Of a stretch of 64,000 nucleotides of DNA, positions 10,252 through 17,976 are shown piece after piece (position 1 is the first letter of the stretch; every line of letters begins with the position of its first letter). The notes under the pieces were generated by a model. That model searched no databases and was not told the DNA's origin. It saw nothing but the letters and a program-made list of their open reading frames with translations. The translations under genes and the position numbers were made by a program. The stretch is from CAIWTU01 sp963815135. GTDB taxonomy: Bacteria; Desulfobacterota; Desulfuromonadia; Geobacterales; Geobacteraceae. Location: positions 1 through 64,000 of the forward strand of contig CAWFFO010000003.1 in the NCBI GenBank assembly GCA_963815135.1. Direction: 5' to 3'.

Positions 10252-11928
10252 CTAAATTTCCAAAATTACCGGCAGTATCACCGGCCTTCTCTCGATGGTC
10301 TTGTTGAAGAACCGGCGCAGAATTCGACGCACTTCCATCTTCACTTCGTTCCAGTCTGCCATGACCTCCGCGCTGTGCGCCGCAAGCGTGTCCAGGACCA
10401 CCTTTTTCGTCTCATCGAGAAAATCCTGGCTTTCGTCTTCGAAGACGAAGCCGCGGCTCACTATATCCGGGCCGTAGATGATCTCACCGGTTGCCTGGTT
10501 GATGACGATTATTACCACAACCATACCGTCCTGGGAAAGGTGTTTGCGGTCTTTGAGCACCACTTCTCCCACATCGCCAATGCCCTTTCCGTCAACGAAG
10601 ACCCGGCCCGATTCCACGGCGCCGGAGATGCCACCGCTTCCTCCGGAGAATGAGATAATATCGCCGTTGACGGCAAGGATGCAACGATCTTCGTCGATCC
10701 CGACACTTCTGGCCAGCTGTACATGCTTGACCAGGTGACGGAACTCCCCGTGGACCGGGACAAAATAGCGCGGTTTCACGATATTGAGCATCAGCTTCAG
10801 CTCTTCCTGGCTGGCATGACCGGAGACATGAACTTCCGATACCTTTTCGTAATAAACCTCGGCTCCGCGCCGGTAGAGATGATTGATCAGGTCGGAAATG
10901 GTTTTTTCGTTACCGGGTATGAACTTGGAGGAGAGGATAACCGTGTCGCCCTTCTCCAGCTTGATCTGCTTGTGGTCGTCCTTGGCTATGCGGGTCAGGG
11001 CACTCATCGGCTCCCCCTGGGAACCGGTGGTTATCATGCAGACCTCTTCCTTGGGCAGCCTCGGCAGCTCTTTCAGGTCTATCAACAGTCCCTCGGGGAC
11101 CCTCAGGTAGCCGAGTTCCCTTGCAATCTGTACGTTGGCCAGCATGGAGCGCCCGTTGAGGAGCACCTTGCGCCCGTGGCGCTCCGCCGCATCGACCACC
11201 TGCTGCACGCGGTGGATATTGCTGGAAAACGCTGCAACTATAATGCGCCCCCCACATTGGGGAAATATGTCCTGAAATGCATCCCCGACCAGCTTTTCGG
11301 AGAGCGTGTACCCCTCTCTCTCGACATTGGTGGAATCCGACAACAAGGCCAGCACACCCTCGGAGCCATAACGTGAAAAAGTGGCGAGGTCGGTCAGCTC
11401 CTTGTCCACCGGGGTCTGGTCGAGCTTGAAATCCCCGGTGTGAATGACCACTCCTTCGGGAGTGCGAATTGCCAGTGCGCAGCCGTCTACAATCGAATGG
11501 GAGACCCTGATGAATTCGACGGTAAAAGCGCCCATGGAAACCGTATCCCTCGGCTTGACCACACATAATTCGGTTTGCGAGTCCAGGTTGTATTCTTTCA
11601 GCTTCTCGCGGACGAAACCGAGGGTCAGGGCCGTCCCGAAGATGGGGACAGGCAGTTCTTCCAGGATAAACGGGAGGGCGCCGATGTGATCTTCATGGCC
11701 GTGGGTGAGGAGTATGCCGCGGACTCTGTCGCTTTTTTCCCTGAGGCAGGATATATCCGGAATCACCAGATCGATGCCGAGCATCTGAGCCTCCGGAAAC
11801 ATGAGGCCGCAGTCGACGATGATGATATCGTCGCCATACTCGAAGAGCATCATATTGAGGCCGATTTCGCCCAACCCGCCCAGGGGCACGATCCTGAGGC
11901 CTTCTATTTCGTTCGGTTCAACTGTCAT
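10252..11928 (-). CDS. rnj: Ribonuclease J
   Basis: A 558-residue beta-CASP metallo-beta-lactamase nuclease for RNA maturation and decay, with both endo- and 5'-3' exonuclease activity in the family. The zinc motif HGHEDHIG is at 76-83, preceded by VPLGGLGEIG, and the beta-CASP motifs TNVEREGYT, STGSQGEPMSAL and HVSGHAS are present. The C-terminal RNase J domain follows. The start was set at the ATG before TVEPNEIEG; a TTG 45 bases upstream is less likely. It ends 36 bases before ftsK and may be co-transcribed with it. Confidence 0.95.
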   Translation of the reverse strand: MTVEPNEIEGLRIVPLGGLGEIGLNMMLFEYGDDIIIVDCGLMFPEAQMLGIDLVIPDISCLREKSDRVRGILLTHGHEDHIGALPFILEELPVPIFGTALTLGFVREKLKEYNLDSQTELCVVKPRDTVSMGAFTVEFIRVSHSIVDGCALAIRTPEGVVIHTGDFKLDQTPVDKELTDLATFSRYGSEGVLALLSDSTNVEREGYTLSEKLVGDAFQDIFPQCGGRIIVAAFSSNIHRVQQVVDAAERHGRKVLLNGRSMLANVQIARELGYLRVPEGLLIDLKELPRLPKEEVCMITTGSQGEPMSALTRIAKDDHKQIKLEKGDTVILSSKFIPGNEKTISDLINHLYRRGAEVYYEKVSEVHVSGHASQEELKLMLNIVKPRYFVPVHGEFRHLVKHVQLARSVGIDEDRCILAVNGDIISFSGGSGGISGAVESGRVFVDGKGIGDVGEVVLKDRKHLSQDGMVVVIIVINQATGEIIYGPDIVSRGFVFEDESQDFLDETKKVVLDTLAAHSAEVMADWNEVKMEVRRILRRFFNKTIERRPVILPVILEI

Positions 11929-12024
11929 GGAATAGTCTTTTCGTATTGATTCATCCGCCGGAACGAATGGCAAAGATGGGGGTATTATTTCCTGACAGAC
12001 TCTTCAGGGTTTTACTTCGCATGT

Positions 12025-12429
12025 TCAGGAACGGGTCCCGTTAACCAGTTTGGCTATTTTTGCATCACAGCGGGAGATCCATTCCTTGCCGGGAGTGAAG
12101 AAACCCCGTATGGAATAAAACGAACTGCGCAGGGAACGGTATGCAATTAGCGCCCGCTTGGTATCCCCGGCCCGCTCGGAATCCTCGCCCAAATCCCAGA
12201 TGCGTTCCGCGGACCGGCCTATCAGGGAACTGCCGGGGGTATACATGTGGATAGCCGAATCATAGCCCGCGATGGCGGCGATATAATCGCCTTTCGCCTG
12301 TGCCTCTTCCCCTCTGTAAAACTGGGTTCGCTGCCTCCGGTAGGTTTCGCCCCAGATGAGCAACACGCAAATTACCGCGATAACTGCTATGTTCACGGTG
12401 ATGCCATTAGTCTTTTGCATTCTATTCAT
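12025..12429 (-). CDS. Membrane-anchored TPR-like small protein
   Basis: A 134-residue protein of unknown function. An N-terminal membrane helix (about residues 10-27, ITVNIAVIAVICVLLIWGE) is followed by helices resembling a tetratricopeptide pair: YRGEEAQAKGDYIAAIAGYDSAI and DTKRALIAYRSLRSSFYSI. No catalytic motif is seen. Its ATG overlaps the stop of the small membrane gene upstream (ATGA), so the two are translationally coupled and follow plsC in one operon. A role at the inner membrane in envelope or lipid biology is a guess from context. Confidence 0.75.
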   Translation of the reverse strand: MNRMQKTNGITVNIAVIAVICVLLIWGETYRRQRTQFYRGEEAQAKGDYIAAIAGYDSAIHMYTPGSSLIGRSAERIWDLGEDSERAGDTKRALIAYRSLRSSFYSIRGFFTPGKEWISRCDAKIAKLVNGTRS

Positions 12430-12605
12430 CCCTGAAAGAATCCCGGCACCGTCAGGAGAAGCACGCCGAGAAGCGCAACCGTCATCCCGGCAAGAGTGAC
12501 CAGGGCCGCGACTATATCCATGGGGCTTTTCAACCGGTGTGCCGCCGGCAGACCCCAGAAGATCGCGGCAACTCCTGCCGCTATCATCAAAACATGCAAC
12601 AGCAT
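12426..12605 (-). CDS. Small two-helix membrane protein
   Basis: A 59-residue protein whose two hydrophobic segments (MLLHVLMIAAGVAAIFWGL and VAALVTLAGMTVALLGVLLL) almost fill it. It starts 4 bases after the plsC stop and overlaps the next gene by ATGA. Tight packing between two real genes, and a composition that makes sense only as a membrane protein, support it. Function unknown. Confidence 0.75.
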   Translation of the reverse strand: MLLHVLMIAAGVAAIFWGLPAAHRLKSPMDIVAALVTLAGMTVALLGVLLLTVPGFFQG

Positions 12606-12608
12606 CCG

Positions 12609-13310
12609 CTACTTTTCCAATTCCCGCTCGATTGCATCCTTCACACGATCGATCAGGTCGTCACGCTTTTTACCGGTTGCACCGGTGGTTTCTATGGAAT
12701 CCGAAAAACTGATACGGACATTGCCCCTTCTCAACCGGATCGTCTTGGCCGGGTTGATTGCGGCAGTGCCGTTTATGGTAAACGGGACAATCGGCACGCC
12801 GGCCTTGGCTGTCAGAAGAAACCCTCCCCTTTTGAATGGAAGGAGATTTCCGTCAAGAGTACGGGTACCCTCCGGAAAAATCACCACGCTCACACCGTTG
12901 CGGATCTTTAGCGCAGCTTCATCCATACTCTTCAGTGCGCGGCGGCCGTCGCTCCTGTCGAGAGGGATATAGCCGGCGCGACGCATGGCATATCCGAAAA
13001 AGGGAATTTTGAAGAGTTCTTCCTTTGCTATCCAGCTGAAGTGGACGGGCAGCGCGGCATACAGCGTAAGTATGTCGAAATTGCTCTGGTGGTTGCCCAT
13101 GAAAATAAGCGGCTGATCCAGTGGAATTTTCTCGATTCCGCCTATCTCCAGTTTTACTCCGGCAAGAAAAAGTCCGAATCTGGCCCACAATCTTGCGTAG
13201 TTATGAAGAAACGACCCGGTAGGGTCGATAAAAGTAATCGGCACCCCGGTAATGATTATGAAAAGTGTGAAAGGTATGAAAACTAATAAAAAGATCGCGC
13301 CTCTGAACAT
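12609..13310 (-). CDS. plsC: 1-acyl-sn-glycerol-3-phosphate acyltransferase
   Basis: A 233-residue acyltransferase that makes phosphatidic acid from lysophosphatidic acid at the inner membrane. The HX4D catalytic motif is NHQSNFD (His74, Asp79) and the substrate motif is FPEGTR (residues 145-150). An N-terminal membrane helix (residues 5-25) is present. Length fits the family. It heads a three-gene operon with two small membrane proteins. Confidence 0.92.
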   Translation of the reverse strand: MFRGAIFLLVFIPFTLFIIITGVPITFIDPTGSFLHNYARLWARFGLFLAGVKLEIGGIEKIPLDQPLIFMGNHQSNFDILTLYAALPVHFSWIAKEELFKIPFFGYAMRRAGYIPLDRSDGRRALKSMDEAALKIRNGVSVVIFPEGTRTLDGNLLPFKRGGFLLTAKAGVPIVPFTINGTAAINPAKTIRLRRGNVRISFSDSIETTGATGKKRDDLIDRVKDAIERELEK

Positions 13311-13780
13311 GTCCCGCTCCGGTAGGATATCCCCGTTAAATTACTTTTTTTTCCGAATATAGTCAAATAAATATAACTTTTTCCTGCCAAAGCGTTTCCA
13401 GGGGCAACCGGCTTATCTGGATACGGTAAATCCGGAACATTTCATCACATTCATCAATCCCGCACGTCAATTCTTCAGGATAAATCATGAGCAAAACCCA
13501 CGCCCCACTCCGTCAAACTCACTATTTATCTTGTTATTACAACTAGTTAAAGTCTTTTCCGTAAAGCAAAAAACTCTTTTGTATCATAACCTTTACAAAA
13601 TTGCTGAATGCTTCCATATGAAATTTCCCTTAAATATACCCACCTTAGAACATAATAATCCTGATCAGCAGGAAAAGTGTAACTGCATCTTTACAACCGT
13701 TATGTAGAGGCCAACATAAGGTTTAAAAGGAATCAAATAAATATTGTGATATATCAGCATGTTACAGCATCAAACAATAT

Positions 13781-13796
13781 TGGTACGGGTATTGCC
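13781..13796 (+). promoter_or_regulatory. Sigma-54 promoter of the amyloid operon
   Basis: TGGTACGGGTATTGCC fits the -24/-12 consensus TGGCACG-N4-TTGC with one mismatch in the -24 box and the correct GG-N10-GC spacing. It lies about 70 bases before the first subunit gene. A GAFTGA-containing activator is encoded in the same locus. Confidence 0.7.
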
Positions 13797-13818
13797 TTAT
13801 AAGATAATCAACAGCGCT

Positions 13819-13834
13819 GGCATGGTACCGTGCC
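13819..13834. promoter_or_regulatory. Palindrome in the amyloid leader, possible operator
   Basis: GGCATGGTACCGTGCC is an inverted repeat centred on GGTACC with one mismatched pair. It lies between the sigma-54 promoter and the ribosome site. It could be an operator or an RNA hairpin; no binding protein is known. Confidence 0.35.
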
Positions 13835-13864
13835 CTTTTAACCAAACAAAAAAAGGAGGTAGTT

Positions 13865-15016
13865 ATGAAAAAGTACGCTTTAGCAGTACCCGCAGCAATT
13901 GCTCTTCTGACTTTCGGTATTTACGGGAAAGCGATGGCATTGGACGTAGTTGTACCTGTTGCCCTTGACGACTCAACCGCCGTCGGCGTAAATGACACTC
14001 TCAACGGCAACAAACTGCTGAACGACGATGTTTCCGGCAAGGCGGCTGCCAATGATCAATCCATCGCCGCTAGCGACAACCTCAACGGCAACAACGTCGC
14101 TGCTGATGATTCAATTGCCGTAAAAGACAGTTTGAACAACAACAAAATATCCGATATCGGCAACGACAAATCAAGCCACAAGAACGCCATTGCCGCTTTT
14201 GGAAGCGCTGCAAGCAACACCGGAGATGCACTCGCCGTCAATCTTAAGGCTAACGCAATCGGTGAAGACAACGCAGCCTCCGTTACCGGAGATGCAACTT
14301 CCCGCAACAACGGCGATGCCAAAGCGGATGGCTTACACAATGCAGTAGCTAACAACGGTGCGACAGCTAGCGTGGATGACAGTATCCATATTTCTGATGT
14401 CAGAGTTGCAGTCGCCACCAGCACACTGGATGGCGAAGTATCGCACAACCAGATTTCATTGGGAAACGGCACCGAGATGAAAGCATACGGTAACGAAGGC
14501 GGGTCCGCTCTAAACGTATCATTACAGAAGAATAAGGCTAACGGATTTAACGGCGCACTGCAGGGTAACGGTACTGAGCAGGGTAATGGTGCATTGCAGG
14601 GCAACGCCGCATTGCAGGGTAACGCCGCATTGCAGGGTGGCCACTCTGCAACAGCCAACAACTCCGAAGATACAGAAGCCGAAGCAAACGGCTCAGACAA
14701 AGCCATTGGCAAAAACAAGTCAGGCGAAGCCAACCTGGCACTCGGAGCCAATGGGTCGAAATCAGAGAACAAGGCATTAGGCGTCAACCTGGCAAGTGAA
14801 GCCAACGCTGCCGACCAGGATGCCAGCGCAACCACCGGCGATTACAGCGTGGTACAGGCTGCGTCTTATTCTCTTGCAACCGGTGCCAACAACCTGGCCG
14901 GCTCGATAACCGCTAACGGCATCAACTCCGTCGCCATGAACACCGGTATTAACTCTCTGTTCCAGCAGTCTGTAAATGTTCAGGCAACAGTGAATGTCAA
15001 CGGGGCTACACAATAA
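13865..15016 (+). CDS. Fap-like amyloid subunit, secreted Asn/Ala/Gly-rich repeat protein
   Basis: A 383-residue exported protein. Residues 1-25 form a Sec signal peptide ending in AMA. The mature chain is rich in Asn, Ala, Gly, Ser and Asp and has no Cys. The N-terminal part has three imperfect copies of a unit like DDSxAVxxSDxLNGNN (about residues 33-92). Near residue 225-255 there are short ALQGN repeats. The C-terminus (NTGINSLFQQSVNVQATVNV) resembles the ends of Fap amyloid subunits and the two smaller secreted proteins of this operon. First and probably major fibre subunit; the amyloid role is inferred from composition and neighbours. Confidence 0.72.
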   Translation: MKKYALAVPAAIALLTFGIYGKAMALDVVVPVALDDSTAVGVNDTLNGNKLLNDDVSGKAAANDQSIAASDNLNGNNVAADDSIAVKDSLNNNKISDIGNDKSSHKNAIAAFGSAASNTGDALAVNLKANAIGEDNAASVTGDATSRNNGDAKADGLHNAVANNGATASVDDSIHISDVRVAVATSTLDGEVSHNQISLGNGTEMKAYGNEGGSALNVSLQKNKANGFNGALQGNGTEQGNGALQGNAALQGNAALQGGHSATANNSEDTEAEANGSDKAIGKNKSGEANLALGANGSKSENKALGVNLASEANAADQDASATTGDYSVVQAASYSLATGANNLAGSITANGINSVAMNTGINSLFQQSVNVQATVNVNGATQ

Positions 15017-15026
15017 CCGCAGGCAG

Positions 15027-15059
15027 AAATCTGGTGGCGGTTGAGCCGCCACCAGATTT
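15027..15059 (+). promoter_or_regulatory. Strong intra-operon hairpin between subunit genes
   Basis: A perfect 14-bp stem (AAATCTGGTGGCGG with its complement) with a 5-base loop starts 11 bases after the major-subunit stop. No T-run follows, so it is not a classical terminator. It may stabilise the upstream mRNA or lower expression of downstream genes, as seen between genes of unequal dose in other fibre operons. Confidence 0.65.
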
Positions 15060-15106
15060 CCGAAGTACTGAAAAAAGTCAAGGAACCCAAGAGGAGGCGG
15101 GAGAAG

Positions 15107-15517
15107 ATGCGAATTATCAAGTTCTTTTTAATAGCTGTAATTGCTCTCATCGGCTGTGTGCTTACTGCGCATGAGTCGAATGCGGGGCAAGCCTCTCCGG
15201 CTCCGGTGCAAGATCAGTCATCATTGGATATTTCCGGCTTCGGACAAGCCCTGCCGAGCGATAACCTGGGCTCCCTGTCGGGACGCCAGGCCCTGCAGAT
15301 CGACAAATTGGACTCGATTCTCAGCAATGTTGACATGAACGGTCGCCAGAGTGACAACTCGATAGCGGTCGGATCAAACAGCATGGCATTGACCGGCAAC
15401 AACTCAATAGCCGGCGACGCTTTTAAAGACATGAACGGATTTGCCACGGTCATCCAGAACTCCGGCAACCAGGTGCTTATTCAGAATGACCTGATTGTCA
15501 ATGTAATTGCACACTGA
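15107..15517 (+). CDS. Minor Fap-like secreted protein
   Basis: A 136-residue exported protein. The signal peptide covers residues 1-26 (end HESNAG). The mature part contains NLGSLSGRQ at 53-61, loosely like the ELDAMRGG motif of the fourth operon gene, then SDNSIAVGSNSMALTGNNSIAGD, which echoes the repeat unit of the major subunit. It ends in FATVIQNSGNQVLIQNDLIVNV, the shared C-terminal motif. GAGGAGG precedes the chosen ATG; a longer frame would read through the hairpin. Likely a minor subunit, nucleator or adaptor (FapA/B-like). Confidence 0.65.
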   Translation: MRIIKFFLIAVIALIGCVLTAHESNAGQASPAPVQDQSSLDISGFGQALPSDNLGSLSGRQALQIDKLDSILSNVDMNGRQSDNSIAVGSNSMALTGNNSIAGDAFKDMNGFATVIQNSGNQVLIQNDLIVNVIAH

Positions 15518-15530
15518 TAAGAAGGACGCC

Positions 15531-16244
15531 ATGAAAAGTTACCCGGCAATTGGAGCGGTAATCTTTGTTTTAGCTCTCACAGCAGCTGTTTCCCTGGCAG
15601 AAGCAGGCACGGTCGTGGTACCCGGGGTATCCGGCGGCAGTTTCACTGTCGGTAAGGTAACGAGCCTGAAAGAGGCGCGTTACCTTTCGACAATCCATCA
15701 GCAATATGATTTCAGCTGCGGCTCCGCAGCGCTGGCAACCCTTCTTACCTTTCATTACGAAGACACGGTCACCGAACAGGAAGTCTTTATCTGGATGTAC
15801 AAGCACGGCAATCAGGCAAAGATCCGAAGGGAGGGCTTTTCTCTGCTTGATATGAAACGCTACCTCGAAGCCAACGGTTATCATGCGGACGGCTTTTATG
15901 TCTCACTCGACCAGTTGGCAGTCTCGGATGTACCGGCAATCGTTCTGATCAACATCAAAGGCTACAACCATTTTGTGGTGGTAAAGGGAGTAACCGGCAA
16001 AAAGGTGCTGGTGGGAGACCCGTCTGCGGGAACCAGAGTTATCCCGCGTGAAGAGTTCGAAAAAATGTGGAACGGCCTGGTATTTATCATTCGCAACAAG
16101 AATATTTTGACAAAAAACAATTTCAACCGAATGGAAGAATGGCGCCGGGTAAAAGCAAAGGCGCCCACAGGTCTCGCATTAAGGGACAGTGCCCTGGCAA
16201 ATATAACCATGCTCATGCCAGGGCCGGGAGGAATAGGTCCATGA
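15531..16244 (+). CDS. Exported C39-family cysteine peptidase, FapD-like
   Basis: A 237-residue papain-like peptidase. The signal peptide is residues 1-25 (SLAEA). The catalytic set of bacteriocin-processing C39 enzymes is intact: Cys63 in YDFSCGSAALA, His147 in GYNHFVVVKG and Asp163 in VGDPSAG. Unlike bacteriocin exporters there is no ABC transporter attached; this stand-alone exported form is the FapD arrangement of Pseudomonas. It should work in the periplasm, trimming or guiding amyloid subunits before export. The next gene starts inside its stop codon (ATGA). Confidence 0.85.
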   Translation: MKSYPAIGAVIFVLALTAAVSLAEAGTVVVPGVSGGSFTVGKVTSLKEARYLSTIHQQYDFSCGSAALATLLTFHYEDTVTEQEVFIWMYKHGNQAKIRREGFSLLDMKRYLEANGYHADGFYVSLDQLAVSDVPAIVLINIKGYNHFVVVKGVTGKKVLVGDPSAGTRVIPREEFEKMWNGLVFIIRNKNILTKNNFNRMEEWRRVKAKAPTGLALRDSALANITMLMPGPGGIGP

Positions 16245-17008
16245 GAAAGTTATGGAATAAAAGGATTGGCGGAAGCATCTTGCTGGCAGGAATATTTTTC
16301 CTGGGCGGGGGCTTGCCGGCTTCCGCGGGCCAGTATATCCTTGCAGACCGCCAGTCTGTTTCAAACCCGGAACTGGATGCCATGCGCGGTGGTTTCATAA
16401 CTAACAACGGATTTCAGTTTTCAATGGGAATCATAAAAGCCGTGCTTGTTGATGGTGTGCTGAAGACCATTAGTTCACTGAATATTCCGAACATGGCAAA
16501 TCTTAACGGCTCATTCAAAAATGCACCGGCAGTCGAGCTGCCAAAAACAAATGCGCCGGGAGCGGTTTCTGGCAATACAGCCTCAGTTCCGACATCGGTT
16601 CCGGCAACAGCTCCAGTATCAGTTCCAGTTTCATCCCCGGCAACAGCACCGGCACCAGTAACCACTTCAGTACCGGAAATAACTTCGGCAGCAACTCCAC
16701 CACCTGCAACAGTCAACAATACTCCGCAGGCACAGACCGGCACTCAACAGGCCGAAGCAATTCCGGCTGTGCAAAACACCGGTAATCCGGTACTTATCCA
16801 ACAGGGCAGTCAGATGCCGGCTCCACAGAGCAGCGGCTCCACCATCGTAGGAAACGCCGGCAACGCGACTCTGATCCAGAACAATGCAAACCAGAAAGTC
16901 ATTCAGAACATGACTGTTTTGAATTTGACAACAAACAGTGTCAGCATGTTTCGTCAAATGAATATCTCGGCAAATCTGAGGCAGCAATTCATCAACATGT
17001 TGCATTAG
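16241..17008 (+). CDS. Fap-like secreted protein with a double-glycine-type motif
   Basis: A 255-residue exported protein. A Sec signal peptide (residues 1-29, ASAG) is followed closely by NPELDAMRGGF at 42-52, which looks like the double-glycine leader end cut by C39 peptidases. A conserved-looking block follows (FQFSMGIIKAVLVDGVLKTISS). Residues about 105-165 are a Pro/Val/Thr/Ala-rich linker. The end has two copies of a TGNxxLIQ-type motif (NTGNPVLIQQ, NAGNATLIQNNANQKVIQN) and a final amphipathic stretch. Translation is coupled to the peptidase gene by ATGA overlap with GGGAGG upstream. Best guess is a FapE-like component. Confidence 0.68.
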   Translation: MRKLWNKRIGGSILLAGIFFLGGGLPASAGQYILADRQSVSNPELDAMRGGFITNNGFQFSMGIIKAVLVDGVLKTISSLNIPNMANLNGSFKNAPAVELPKTNAPGAVSGNTASVPTSVPATAPVSVPVSSPATAPAPVTTSVPEITSAATPPPATVNNTPQAQTGTQQAEAIPAVQNTGNPVLIQQGSQMPAPQSSGSTIVGNAGNATLIQNNANQKVIQNMTVLNLTTNSVSMFRQMNISANLRQQFINMLH

Positions 17009-17349
17009 TTGTTCTGTGAAAAATCCGTTGGCTTTATAACAGCACTCAAGGTGGTCTCGAGACCGTTCCGAAGGTACTTTTTTCGTTGTGAAAATCACTC
17101 TTATTATTGCCATATGCAGCCGGCGAACAGGCGTTTTGGGACTGGATTCCGGCTTGTTAAAAGATGCCCGGCCCTCACCGGGCGCTTTATTATCAATTTC
17201 AAGGTTGAATCCAGCGCAGAAAGCAGCACATGAGACCACCCGCTTGTTGCAAAGCTTGAAGATGGAACTTATCAGTGGAGAGGTCATATTCGAAGAAAAA
17301 TTATTTATCAGTTACAGGCCTTTGACAAATTCCGAAACGGAGTGCGCAT
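17009..17349. other. Intergenic region after the amyloid operon
   Basis: No gene is supported in these 341 bases. The hairpin at 17164-17190 is the probable operon terminator; the remainder would carry the promoter of the small gene at 17350. Confidence 0.55.
17164..17190 (+). terminator. Probable terminator of the amyloid operon
   Basis: GCCCGG/CCGGGC stem with a 6-base loop followed by GCTTTATTAT. The T-run is short, so strength is uncertain. Confidence 0.5.
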
Positions 17350-17667
17350 ATGAAAATTCCCGTTATCATGCATGAAAATAGCGAATATCAGGAAATACCG
17401 TATCATCTGCTCAGCCAACTCATTGCCGCAGGCAAAATAAAAGCGTTCCACAGATCGACTGGCTGGGCGGTTATTGGACGCGATCCCGTCAGGGACCCGG
17501 CCAAATGGAATGGTAAGCACGATGGCCCTGAGAGAAGATTTCAGAGGAACAAGACATGTATTTTATGCCCTGAAATGAAACGTGGTGAGTGTATCAGCAC
17601 GACGTGCCCCCACCGAATCAAACTTACAGCTACAATCTTCAGCCCATACCCAAATGAATTCATATAA
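17350..17667 (+). CDS. Small conserved-type hypothetical protein with C-terminal Cys cluster
   Basis: A 105-residue protein. The first 65 residues (IMHENSEYQEIPYHLLSQLI, AAGKIKAFHRSTGWAVIGRD and a GPERR end) resemble a short family I recall from Geobacter-type genomes, with the pattern L-x-x-LI-x-x-GKI-x-x-F-R-S-x-GW-x-x-IG-x-DP. The C-terminal 40 residues add four Cys (CILCPEMKRGECISTTC), a possible metal site. GGAG precedes the ATG. Function unknown. Position between the amyloid operon and the porin may be incidental. Confidence 0.6.
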   Translation: MKIPVIMHENSEYQEIPYHLLSQLIAAGKIKAFHRSTGWAVIGRDPVRDPAKWNGKHDGPERRFQRNKTCILCPEMKRGECISTTCPHRIKLTATIFSPYPNEFI

Positions 17668-17976
17668 GGGGAATGGTCGAGCCTGTCTTATTAAAAATCC
17701 TCTGGCAATATCGAAACGGCATGGATGCTTTAACTTCAGAAATATAGTACAAAACCCATTCCAATATAATCAAACAGGACCTTTCCAACATGGTTGAAAC
17801 TGTCTGGCAATAAGGGCCGTTCCTTTCATCTGAGCCGGTATCTTCCCGGTCCTGTCCGCTGATCTCCACCATGAAAATTCGAACTTAACCTTATTCCTGC
17901 AAAAAAACCAGGTTAAAAAATGAGACTTTGCTCACTCTCAACCTGGTCAGTGGCATTCTTTAAATGAAACGCGCGT
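17668..17976. other. Convergent intergenic region
   Basis: About 309 bases between the small gene and the end of the porin gene. It holds the porin terminator at 17901-17947; nothing else was recognised. Confidence 0.55.
17901..17947 (-). terminator. Terminator of the FapF-like porin gene
   Basis: On the minus strand ACCAGGTT pairs with AACCTGGT and runs into seven T residues; an inner TGAGA/TCTCA stem extends the hairpin. Confidence 0.7.

Larger units (their letters stand above)
13311..13864 (+). other. Regulatory region upstream of the amyloid operon
   Basis: A 554-base AT-rich region between divergent plsC and the amyloid operon. No gene is supported. It contains a sigma-54-type promoter (13781-13796), a palindrome (13819-13834) and an AAAGGAGG ribosome site. 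The length leaves room for upstream activator binding sites, which I could not define. Confidence 0.6.

Noticed and set aside
13818..13833. Second sigma-54-like promoter, TGGCATGGTACCGTGC
   Set aside because: The GG to GC spacing is 11 rather than 10; the upstream site at 13781 fits properly. The sequence is better read as a palindrome.
14565..14640. Short direct repeats resembling a CRISPR-like array
   Set aside because: They are in-frame codons for ALQGN repeats within the amyloid gene, with no spacers.
14056..14835. A 259-codon frame on the minus strand inside the major amyloid subunit gene
   Set aside because: It mirrors the low-complexity repeat of the real gene, has Leu/Ala/Ser-rich nonsense composition and no ribosome site.
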